Assembly (NCBI GenBank): GCA_030848705.1
Contig: CM061238.1
Span: 48,089,133 to 48,153,132, forward strand
DNA length: 64,000 nucleotides
DNA from: Heracleum sosnowskyi
Taxonomy: Eukaryota > Streptophyta > Magnoliopsida > Apiales > Apiaceae
Direction: 5' to 3'
In this document: piece by piece, positions 36,010 through 45,599 of the stretch
How positions within the stretch are numbered: position 1 is the first letter of the stretch
How the letters are laid out: every line of letters starts with the position of its first letter
Notes under the pieces: generated by a model
What the model was told of the DNA's origin: nothing
The model's database searches: none
Seen by the model: only the letters and a program-made list of their open reading frames with translations
Made by a program: the position numbers and the translations under genes

Positions 36010-38481
36010 TCAAGTTGATTTTGGTACCCAAGTTTCCTTGGGTCCTGTCTTGTTAGCCTTTGCATTCCCTTTTGTACCATTTTTCACTTTGGGCTCAGAT
36101 TGATTCAAATCAATCTTTACCCTTGGTGTTGATTTCTGAGGGTTGCTCATATTTTCATTCATAGCATGCATAGTTGGAGGAACAATCATGTTATTCATGT
36201 TCCATGACATTTGTGGCATGTTAAACATATTCATGTAAGGATTAGACACAAATGGCATGCTAGCATATGGATTCTGAAATTGTGCATATGGAGCAAACAT
36301 GTTAGACATAACAGGCATTGTAGGCATGGAACTGTTCATTGCAGGCTTGGGCATTTTCACATTGGCAGATTTCTTAACAGATTTGCAGTTAGTAGACAAA
36401 TGACTAACACTTCCACAATTAACACATGTCTTTCTAGGAGCATATTTATCAGGTGTGTAATTGTTGTGTTTGTTAATTCCTACTTTGCCATTCCTGTTAT
36501 TCTTTTTATTTCCCTTAGCCTCATTATGAACTTTCTCTACCTTGTCTTTCAATTGCTTGTTAGACAAGTGACCTACATTAGCTCTCTCAACAGGCTTCTC
36601 AATTTTCTTTGATTTACTAGACTCACCTTGAACAAAGTTCTTGGTGACAGGACCATACTTGTCATTAAGTCTAGTGAGTTTATTTTTTTCTTTGTCTGTC
36701 AACGAAACAGCCTGATCGGTTGATGGTTCATGTGTCAACGAAATATTGCATTCCGTTGACATATCAACCTTCAACAAATGATCATTGTTGTTTGTTGACT
36801 CTGTTTCTGATTCTAAGGTTTCACCAACATACCCTAGCTTCTCTTTGTTCCTTTTCCATGATTGCTCACATAAGGATTCCACGCCTTGAACATTAATTAT
36901 GTTGGCAGCAACATTCCTGGCATCCTTCCATTTTGCAATCACACCTTGTTCTATCTCAAGTTGTGTTTTAAGAATTTCTTCCCTTTGTAACACGTTCTCA
37001 AGTTCCTTCTTAGCATCCCTACTAACACATCTCATTTTCTCAAATTCAATGAGCTGTGCTTCTAACATTGCATTCCTATCACTTAAGAGCAGATTGGTCT
37101 CTTTTATTCTTGAATTCTCTTTAGTAAGTGATTTAAGAGTAACACGCAAATTATATAATACAGTAGACATTTCATTTACTGCATTGTCGCATTCCTCTTT
37201 AGAAAGCTCAGAAAGATTAGTAATTGTTACCTGGTTGCTTGAGGAACTTGCTTCCTGCTCATGATTGTCAGCCATAAGAGCCAAGTTGACATACTCAACA
37301 TCATCATCAGAATCTTCACCATTACCAGCCCAATCATACTCCTGAGACATGAAAGCCTTTTCTTTTTGTTTGAGAAGTTCAAAGTATTTCTTTTTATAAT
37401 CAACAGGCTCAAATTTCCTGTTGCCCTTCTCAATCTTGGGCTTTCTGCAGTCTCCAGCAAAGTGACCAAGCATTCCACAATTGAAACATTTTGACTTAGA
37501 CTTTTCAATCCAGTTTGTTTTGCTAGGTTGAAAGTCTCTTCTTGGTGGCCTTGCTTCTGAGTTTCTTTTGAACTTGAACTTAGAGAATTTTCTAGACAGA
37601 AAAGCAATGTGTTCATCAATCTCATCTAAGTCCTCCAAGTTGGCTGGTTCTGATTCTTCTTCTTCTGTCATCTTGTCTTTACCCTTGCTAACATCACTCC
37701 TACAACTAGATCGACTAGTTGTGGCCTTTGCAGCTTCTTTATTGTCATCTTCAAGTTGGTTCACTGATGCAATTAATGCAATAGATCCACCCTTCTTCTG
37801 TACCTTTTCAATTTCCTCATCTTGCTCCATTTCCAGCTCATAAGTCTTCAAGGTTCCATAAAGCCTTTCAAGAGTGTAGTCTTTGTACTCTTGAGTGTTT
37901 CTGAGAGAAACGGTCATAGGCTTCCATTCTTTTGGAAGAGCTCTAAGAAATTTAAGGTTTGAATCCTTGGTTTGATAGATCCTCCCATACAACTTTAATC
38001 CATTCAAAAGCTTTTGAAACCTACTAAACGTGTCATTTAGGGTTTCACCAGCTTTAAAATGAAAATGCTCATATTGTTGTATAAGGAGTTGCATTTTATT
38101 TTCCCTAACTTGCTCAGTTCCTTCACAGAGAGTTCTAACAGTATCCCATACTTCCTTAGAGGTTGTACAGTTGATAACATTGTCAAACATCTCTTGCTCC
38201 AAACCATTAAACAGAATGTTCATGGTCCTTTTGTCTTTATGAACTTCTGCAATATCTTCAACAGTCCATTCTGAGACAGTTTTTGGAATCTCTACATCAG
38301 GTGCATCATCTGGCAGTCCAACTCTAGAATCAAGCTTCATGGGAACGTGTGGACCTTTCTCAATGCAGTCTACATACCTCTCATCCATAGACATGAGATG
38401 TAAATGCATCTTTACTTTCCAGTGAAAGTAGTTGTCTTTATCAAGAACTGGTATCTTCACACCTGCATCCTTCTTCACCAT
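36010..38481 (-). CDS. Gag of inner Copia A, intact
   Basis: 823 residues, the same length as the outer gag without its nonsense codon. Copia gag domain, CFNCGMLGHFAGDC and CVNCGSVSHLSTNC knuckles, an intervening coiled coil, and a C-terminal tail ending ETWVPKST. ATG 38481 is 51 bases past the primer site. The motif cluster at 36698-36760 is inside the Ser/Thr linker. It is the only undamaged ORF among the large retrotransposon genes in the window. It could still form particles and help defective relatives (inference). Confidence 0.93.
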   Translation of the reverse strand: MVKKDAGVKIPVLDKDNYFHWKVKMHLHLMSMDERYVDCIEKGPHVPMKLDSRVGLPDDAPDVEIPKTVSEWTVEDIAEVHKDKRTMNILFNGLEQEMFDNVINCTTSKEVWDTVRTLCEGTEQVRENKMQLLIQQYEHFHFKAGETLNDTFSRFQKLLNGLKLYGRIYQTKDSNLKFLRALPKEWKPMTVSLRNTQEYKDYTLERLYGTLKTYELEMEQDEEIEKVQKKGGSIALIASVNQLEDDNKEAAKATTSRSSCRSDVSKGKDKMTEEEESEPANLEDLDEIDEHIAFLSRKFSKFKFKRNSEARPPRRDFQPSKTNWIEKSKSKCFNCGMLGHFAGDCRKPKIEKGNRKFEPVDYKKKYFELLKQKEKAFMSQEYDWAGNGEDSDDDVEYVNLALMADNHEQEASSSSNQVTITNLSELSKEECDNAVNEMSTVLYNLRVTLKSLTKENSRIKETNLLLSDRNAMLEAQLIEFEKMRCVSRDAKKELENVLQREEILKTQLEIEQGVIAKWKDARNVAANIINVQGVESLCEQSWKRNKEKLGYVGETLESETESTNNNDHLLKVDMSTECNISLTHEPSTDQAVSLTDKEKNKLTRLNDKYGPVTKNFVQGESSKSKKIEKPVERANVGHLSNKQLKDKVEKVHNEAKGNKKNNRNGKVGINKHNNYTPDKYAPRKTCVNCGSVSHLSTNCKSVKKSANVKMPKPAMNSSMPTMPVMSNMFAPYAQFQNPYASMPFVSNPYMNMFNMPQMSWNMNNMIVPPTMHAMNENMSNPQKSTPRVKIDLNQSEPKVKNGTKGNAKANKTGPKETWVPKST

Positions 38482-38531
38482 GGTTTCTGTTTTTGGTCTT
38501 GATCTTTAAACTTCTTGTATGTTAGAAGCTC

Positions 38532-38543
38532 GCTCTGATACCA
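38532..38543 (-). other. Primer binding site of inner Copia A
   Basis: Minus strand TGGTATCAGAGC (initiator tRNA-Met), two bases from the 5' LTR. Confidence 0.95.
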
Positions 38544-38545
38544 AT

Positions 38546-39566
38546 TGTTATTCCCAAATGACCTAACAGAATTGTAGAAGGGGGGGTTGAATACAATTCT
38601 TGATATTTTCTTGAAACTAAAACACTTTATAAAATAAAACTGAACTGAATAAATAAAAACACAAGATATAAATAATTCAGTTGGATTATTTGATGATCCA
38701 ACTGAAGTGTTTTTATTGCGGAAATAATCTGTGATACAAAAGTACACAGCTGCTCAGTTACAAGGTTGTAGAGAAGAATTGCTCTCAAAATAGCTAATAC
38801 AATCTATTTGTGTTTCTTCTCTCACACTTTTTAAAGTAACTGCTACACTTGGTTATATATCCCAAGTTTACAATTCTACGTTTGGTTAAACTAAAGAATA
38901 ATAGTAGTAACCATCAGTAGCTTGCTTTTCATTCCTTTTGTCCAATGGTCCTTGGAGATCTTAGCTTTTGTCTTCATGCTCATTATAATCATTCCCAAGA
39001 GCCTTATTGGAAATTGGAATGTTTCCTTATTTCCAGTATCCACTTTGATGGCTTCCAATGCACAGTACACTTCCATATCTCCTTTTAGATCTGTTCAGTA
39101 AACTGTCACTATCACTTTGTCAACTGTTCAAAAAGCAACATTGATTCGTTGATAGCAAGGAGATGTGTTTCGTTGATAGCTTCATTCTTCATTTCGTTGA
39201 TGGTGTTTCCCTCGTTTCGTTGATGGGTAAACTCCATACCGTTGACAGAGTAATCTTCATACCGTTGACATGTCTTCACTTAGGCAGAATTACAAGGCAT
39301 TACATATTTACAATTAACCAACCTATTTTGCCTATCTAGTACATAGTCAACATGACTTAGAAAACCTATCTAAAACATATAATAGAATGCCTATCATACT
39401 GTGAAGTATTGTACAATGCAATTGCTACAACACTCATTTCGTTGATGAGCTTCCTGTCAACGAAACACTGCTAAGCATGCTATTTCGTTGACAGCTACAA
39501 AATTGACTTTACACAAATTCTACTAAGTGTTTTATGCTTATCATCAAGAACAACATATTCCTAACA
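38546..39566 (-). repeat. 5' LTR of inner Copia A
   Basis: 1,021 bp, matching 26446-27466 at an offset of 12,100 without a difference that I can see. Motif copies at 39143-39494, hairpin at 38676-38706. Confidence 0.95.
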
Positions 39567-39571
39567 GCCAT

Positions 39572-41564
39572 CATGGATTCTCTGGAAATCCAAAGACTAC
39601 AGATGCTACAGACAAGGATTGAAGCTACAGAAATCAAGGATTCCATTAGCAACCTCAGGGATGCTATTGACAGGAGGCTAGATGAAAAGCTTCCTCTTCT
39701 AACTGTGTCCAAGATGAACAGGTTTTTCTCCAAGGAACCTGAAGTGTCCTCATCTTTGAAGACTCTTTCCTCTAGAGTGGACAAAGTTGAGGCTACACTT
39801 TCTCACATGCAAAAGGAACAGGAAAAATAGACACAGCTACTCACCCAGCTTTTGGAAGCTCAAGGACTCCCTATCATCTCACTTGATGATAACAAAAAGG
39901 GGGAGAAATCTAAGGAGCTAGCGAAATCTAAAGAGCTTGATATACAAATCACAAAGGTTTTGGTTCCAGCCATTTCCTTACCAAATGAGCCACTAGCAAT
40001 GGGGGAGCTTGGACAGAAGAAAAATGATGGTATTGACCTGATTCAGGAAGCTTCTATGAGGATGAGACTTGCAGAACAGATTAAAGATCATTGGTCCAAC
40101 ATAGAAGCAAGGGTCAAGAATATTGCTGAAACTGCAAAGAATTCAAATCCATCAACGGATCAACCATCAACGAATGCCATGGTTGTAACATCAACGGAAT
40201 GGGAGCCACAGTTCAAGAGTTCTTATGTAATAGAACCCCTTCAGCATGGACTCTTTCAAGATTCAAGAAATGAGAAAGGGCAAGCTTCATGCTTTAGGAA
40301 TGTGGATGCAAGAGGGATATCTCCAATATCACCTGTCAAACCCAAGGGCAAGAACACTGCAAGGATATTTTATCCTCCACCAAAGCCAGATGAGTTCAAA
40401 ATCCTAGGGAAGCTGATTATTGAAAGCAAAGAAAGCAATCATCCAAGCATAAGGAACCAAAGGGCCATCATCTACAGGGATAGCAAGGAAATCTGCATTT
40501 GGGTTGGTCACCCAAATTTTGCTAAGGCCAAAGCTGAAGAATCTGAAAGGGCAGCAATGCAAGCTCTTGCAGTTGCTCAATCACTTGAAGATAAAGAAAC
40601 CCTAAAGGAAGAAAAGGCCAAGGATGAAGCTGAGGAAGCTGGAAAGGAAAGGAAGAGTGTAAGGCAGCCAAAGGCTAGAGCAAAAAGGAATCTAATCCTT
40701 GATAAAGATGATTCTCAGGACACTGCCCAAGACTCTTCCACAACTAGTGCACATCAAATTCCTGTTGATCGACCTCATGAAGGAAAGTTGGCCTGTGATC
40801 CTGCACATCCTGTCAACTTTCATGATCAACCAATAATGCCAAAAGAGGAGCCTTTTGAATTTGATGAGGCCTACTTTCCAAAGTTTCTATTTGAGAAGGA
40901 TCAACCAATGAAGACAAAGAAAAGGGCTGTCAAAGCAAAGCCAGTATTTATGAGAAAGCCACAACCTCAGAAACCCCCTGCAAATCTAGAGGACTGCATG
41001 TACATTGCTGACATCAGGGAAGAATCCAGTCTACATCTTGACTTAGACAACCTGGTGGAAATAAGGGGCATTGCAGCTTCTCAAAAATTGCCCGAGAGAC
41101 TGGTCTTTGTATTCAAGGGTGGTAGAGAACAGGTGTGGCCTCTCTACAGAATTTTAGGAGAAGACTACCAAACACTACTCTCAGTGTTTAGATGCTTGAA
41201 GAAAGACTTTGGCTTCACCAAAACAGCCAAGTCTGAGGTGGTCTCCAAAATTTGTCAGATAAAGGCTAGCTGGAACAAGCCTGAGGCTCTTCCCAGGATG
41301 CTTAGAGTGCCCTCAACAGGAAAGAAGATCCATCTTCAACCATACTGGATGATGGAATTTAAGGACAAGGACAATTGTAGAAGATTCTTCAGGATGGAAG
41401 ACCAGCTGGATAAGGCATCTAATCAAACTCTAAAGTTTATGCAATCCATGCTTGGTGATCAAGATGAAGAAGAGAAGATATTTTACAGAAGGCTACAGGT
41501 CCAAATTGAGGAAAACAACTCTAAGAGAGGGAAGAAGACTATGCCACAAAGAAGACACAGATGA
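39572..41564 (+). pseudogene. ORF3 of outer Copia A, 3' part
   Basis: Continuation of the ORF interrupted at 26445; it resumes after the second GCCAT in the same frame. It opens with the coiled coil (LEIQRLQMLQTRIEATE). TAG at 39828-39830 replaces a glutamine of the inner copy. Then come the RAIIYRDSKEICIWVGHPNF block and the conserved C-terminal block (CMYIADIREESSLHLDLD, LQPYWMMEFKDKDNC). The stretch between about 40200 and 40770 differs strongly from the inner copy, while 40780-41564 is nearly the same. Three motif copies lie at 40152-40200 (read as PSTDQPSTN and TSTEW). Confidence 0.85.
40152..40200 (+). repeat. Motif cluster inside ORF3 (3' part), outer Copia A
   Basis: TCAACGGATC, TCAACGAATG and TCAACGGAAT within 49 bp. 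The inner copy has three at 29018-29067. Confidence 0.8.
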
Positions 41565-41736
41565 ATCATTTGTTCAGTCTAGAGGAGCACTCTTGGGCAT
41601 TAGTCTTGTAAGTCTTGTATTTTGTCTAAAATATTATGAAGCTTAATGCATTTTCTACTTTTGTAATTTATGATGTATCTTAGTGTTTTTGTTATCATCA
41701 AGTCTCTTGATTTATGGCTGTTATTTTATCAGTCAT

Positions 41737-41750
41737 AAATTGGGGGAGAT
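41737..41750 (+). other. Polypurine tract of outer Copia A
   Basis: AAATTGGGGGAGAT directly before the 3' LTR, the usual start site for plus-strand DNA synthesis. Confidence 0.85.
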
Positions 41751-42753
41751 TGTTAGGAATATGTTGTTCTTGATGATAAACATAAAACACTTAGTAGAAT
41801 TTGTGTAAAGTCATTTTGTAGCTGTCAACGGAATGGCATGCTTTGCAGCAATCCGTTGACAGGTAGCTCATCAACGAAATGAGTGATGTAGCAATTGCAC
41901 TGTACAATACTTCTAGTTTGATATGCATTTCATTGTAGATATTGGATAGGTTTTCTAAGTCATGTTGACTAAGTACTAGATAGGCAAAATAGGTTGGTTA
42001 ATTGTAAATATCTCATGCCTTGTAATTTTGCCTAAGTGAAGACCTGTCAACGGAATGAAGATTATCCTATCAACGGTATGGAGTTTACTCATCAACGAAA
42101 TGAAGAATAAAGCTATCAACGAAACACATCTCCCTGCTATCAACGAATCATTATTGCTTTTCTGAATAGTTGACAAAGTGATAGTGACAGTTTACTGAAC
42201 AGATCTAAAGGTGATGTGGAAGTGTACTTTGCATTGGAAACCATTAAAATGGACATGGGGAATAAGGAAACATCCCAGTTTCCAATTGGGCTCTTGGGAG
42301 TGATCATAATAAGCATGAAGACAAAAGCAAATATCTCCAAGGACCACTGGACAAAGGGATGAAAAGCAAACTATTGGCGGTTACTCATTGTACTTTTAGT
42401 GTAGCAAAAAATAGAGTTGTAAACTTGGGTTTATATAACCAAGTGTAGCAGTTACTTTAAAAAGAGAGAAGAAAAACAAATAGATTGTATTAGCTATTTT
42501 TGAGAGCATTTTTCTTCTCTACATTATTGTAACTGAGCAGCTGTGTACTTTTGTATCACAGATTATTTCCGCAATAAAAATCACTTCAGTTGGATCATCA
42601 AACAATCCAACTGAAATTTTTAAGTGCTTGTGGTTTTTATTTTATAAGTTCAGTTTTAATTTGTAAGTTGTTTTTAAGTTTGAGAAATATCAAGGAATTG
42701 TATTCAACCCCCCCCCCCCTTCTACAATTCTGTTAGGTCATTTGGGATTAACA
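41751..42753 (+). repeat. 3' LTR of outer Copia A
   Basis: 1,003 bp; longer than the 5' LTR mainly because of an expanded C run near 42710-42719. It carries eight motif copies (41825-42148), TATATAA at 42432-42438 and the hairpin at 42585-42615. Confidence 0.95.
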
Positions 42754-43414
42754 CAGGGTTTATGAAATTGATGCTGATATGGATAATATGGATGATATAA
42801 TGTATTCATTTGATGTGTACTCATCACAGACAAGGGCATGGAGGAAAGCTGTGGAAATTTGTCAGTGTAGTAGCCATTTGTATAAAAACAAAGGCCTCTT
42901 TGTCAAAGGTATTTTTTACTGTCTTACACATGGTGACAAAATCTTAATGTTCGATGTTGAAAATGAGTTAGCTTTATTGATCACAGTACCACTGCCCTTA
43001 ACGCAGTTCAATAGCATCCCTGAAATGTGTATTGGAGAATGTGATGGCCAACTACATTATGTCTTGATATCTGAAGATGGTTTGCAGTTATGGGTTCTTG
43101 AGGAGCAATATACATCTCTATGGGATCTAAAATCTTCGATAAGTTTGGATAAGTTCGAGGAAAAAAATCGGGCGTTTGTCTTTAATATCCATGAGAAAAT
43201 TACTGCAGCCACTAATTCAAGTCAATGGATAGATCCCTTGGTGTTCAAAGACGGGACATTATTTATGAAGATGATAACAGATATCTTCTTGTTCGACTTC
43301 GAGGCAGGGAAGTTGAAAATGTTGTGCAATCTATACCAGTTGGGACAGAACTCGATGTACTCTCCAACTGTGCTTCCATACACCATGAGCTTGGTTCCAC
43401 TGGACTACATATAA
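42754..43414 (+). pseudogene. F-box protein gene, 3' half
   Basis: After the second CAGGG (42754-42758) the coding exon resumes in the exact frame left at 16526 and runs to TAA at 43412-43414, adding 218 codons after the junction. It encodes the rest of the F-box-associated domain (FDVYSSQTRAWRKAVEIC, YCLTHGDKILMFDVENE, QLHYVLISEDGLQLWVLE). No stop or frameshift is present. The 5' half can make only a truncated protein ending in LTR sequence; this half has no promoter of its own except possibly the adjacent 3' LTR, which points into it. Confidence 0.88.
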
Positions 43415-44191
43415 GATGCAATCATCTTTTGAGATACTCTTTACAGAAGACTTTTGGATGTTGATACTGAATATGGCTCTTGTGACTAGTTTATTTAAAG
43501 GTGACATCATTCTTAATTGTTCATTTTGTCATTTTGAGTCCATTGTTAAAAGAATGCCACTAATTAATAGTTCTACGAGTGTACGACTTTTGCTAGCTTG
43601 CGTACATCACACTTATAATTAACGCAAGTTTATGTGTCAAAACATGAGTTGGGAGACTGTTACTACCTGAATATGTTTATTTGATTTGTAAACCAATCTT
43701 CCTCTGTTTTGCTATCCTTCTCCATATTTGACACCATATCTTTGTTCGTCGAATACACGGAGTTTTAAGTTATAGATTTGATTCTTGTGTCATAGTAATA
43801 TTCAAAAGCTGTTTTTGTAGCTTGATGTTGATACTTGGCTTCTAGATTATTTGATAGCATCTGATGATATTGAAACTGTCAATTGGTGAATTTATGGTAT
43901 TTTAGGATAACTGATACGGTGCTGACTATGCTTAGCTTGGTTCCATTTGTGTACAGTTGCATGTATAAAAAAATTGCCTAAAATCTTTTATCTCTAAAAA
44001 CCAATAATTTGTCTAGTACATTTAGTCCTGATACTTTGCTAGTCTGTTTTAGTAAACATACTGGGTGGTCAAATGTTAACAGGAAATCTAGTGTCTTACC
44101 ACATATTTTTAACAATTGCTGTAAATTTGTATATGAATAAAATAATGACAGTTCATCTAACTTTATATAAAGTTGGATATTATTAATAAAC
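43415..44191. other. 3' flank of the F-box gene
   Basis: AT-rich host DNA with no further gene or repeat that I recognise. It includes the likely 3' UTR of the F-box gene. Confidence 0.5.
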
Positions 44192-45480
44192 TCAGTTATC
44201 AGGTATGGGAGGTAGACATGATAGTCTTTTCGGAACCATATGCAAGTTTTTACATCTATGTATTGTAAGAGCTGTAAGACCTTGTAGTGCTCCATCTTTA
44301 ACATGCCATTCTTCGAGATTCTGGAGGTACTCTAATTTTAAAAATTGAAGACTTGGAAACAAATCATCTCTACAAACCATTTTCTTGCCCACATACACCC
44401 AACAAATATCAAGGCGAGTAAGATTTGACAAACTTCCTAGAGTTGGCATTGGATCTTCTGTAAACCTATTGCCTGATAGTCTTACTTCCATGATTGAATC
44501 TCGCATAAACTTTGATTCTGATGGATCTTCCATCCTACCAAGTACCAACCAGCTTGACACTTTTGAGATGTTTGCAAAATGCAAGAGGTTTGATTTGTTG
44601 ATAAAAGTACTAGTACCAAATAGGAGGATGAATGTTTGGAGATATTTAAATTAGCTAAATGAATTTTTGGAGATTTGTTAAATTAGCCATGGAGTCCAAA
44701 GTGCACGCACCATTTGCTTCATGGCGTATACACAGTGTATCCAATCAGTATACCATACATATTTCAGAGTTTGGAGTTTTGTTTGGTGCATACCAATATT
44801 GAAACTCTTTCCCAGGGACATTTGATAGAAGTGAAGATGCCTCGGCTTTTAGCTCGCATGCCTCTATAGGTAAGTTGTACACAGTTGAGCCCGAACCACA
44901 CAAAGTTTGTAACTTTTTCAGCTTCCCTATAGTCCAAAGAACTGTTAAATTATCTTGAATACCCGATAAACCCAAGTACTTAAGGATCAATTGTGATTCA
45001 ACAAGGGTCAAATCTAGCACCGATAAATTTGGCTATGCACTTCCAATTAACTAATTCATAACTACTACCCGCAGTAACAACAGCTAATGAACAACTTAAT
45101 ATGTCAGATGCAGGCCTGTGTAATTTCGAGTGCTTACTGATTCCACTGTGTAACTTAACATGTCGTGGTTGTCCTTCCAACAAATAAATGGGACTTGCGT
45201 GTTGTTTACCAGATTCGAGAACTCCCAACAACTTATTCTTTGTATGGCAAAATCACGTACAAGATCATGAACCTGGAAACGCAGATGTTGCCCAGGCATA
45301 TACATTATTGCTGCTATTTAAATCATATTCCGATTTATTACCTCATTCCAATAATCATCAGCCACATCCTCAATTACTACATCTCCTCCATCAACTTCTT
45401 CCTTAGCAATCCATAACAACTTTAATTTGTCAACTTCAAAAGTATGGTCTTCAGGGAAGAAATGGGTTGAAATTCCATCT
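44192..45480 (-). pseudogene. CC-NBS-LRR resistance gene relic
   Basis: Read leftward from about 45480. End of the NB-ARC domain: FFPEDHTFEVDK, LLWIAKEEVDGG, DVADDYWNEVINRNM, then the MHD-type region as VHDLVRDFA. LRR remnants follow (LILKYLGLSGIQDN, IGKLKKLQTL) and a better kept LRR C-terminus at 44192-44584 (TLGSLSNLTRLDICW, LFPSLQFLKLEYL). The P-loop and most of NB-ARC are missing. A stop follows RNM, and the LRR part changes frame several times. The pattern resembles RPP13/RPP8-type immune receptors. It is a non-functional relic truncated at its 5' side near the family C LTR fragment. Confidence 0.8.
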
Positions 45481-45599
45481 CATATATATGGAAAATCTTA
45501 CTCCGAAACCTTTCTCAAAGACGGTTCCTTTCTGATCCGGTCGAGGTGGGTTTCGTCTGTGATCCATGGATCTCCGATCGGGAAACCGTACACAACAGT

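Larger units (their letters stand above)
26446..39566 (-). mobile_element. Inner Copia retrotransposon, family A, nested in ORF3 of the outer copy
   Basis: A complete 13,121-bp element on the minus strand with target duplication GCCAT (26441-26445, 39567-39571). The LTRs are 1,021 bp each (26446-27466 and 38546-39566). By eye they look identical, so the insertion is very recent. Gag is intact; pol and ORF3 each have one TAG. Same family and layout as the outer copy, but clearly diverged in U3, gag and mid-ORF3. Confidence 0.95.
16527..42753 (+). mobile_element. Outer Copia retrotransposon, family A (SIRE-like), carrying a nested copy
   Basis: Bounded by LTRs at 16527-17523 and 41751-42753 and by target duplication CAGGG (16522-16526, 42754-42758). 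It spans 26,227 bp; without the inner element and one inner target duplication it is about 13.1 kb. Order: LTR, primer site, gag, pol, spacer, ORF3, polypurine tract, LTR, all in the direction of the F-box gene it interrupts. The LTRs differ by about seven substitutions by eye plus a longer C run in the right one. At a commonly used plant LTR rate this suggests a few hundred thousand years. Gag, pol and ORF3 each carry one stop. Confidence 0.95.

Noticed and set aside
23951..41564. ORF3 as a retroviral-type envelope gene
   Set aside because: No signal peptide, no membrane-spanning segment and no furin-like cleavage pattern are visible; large parts are disordered or coiled coil.
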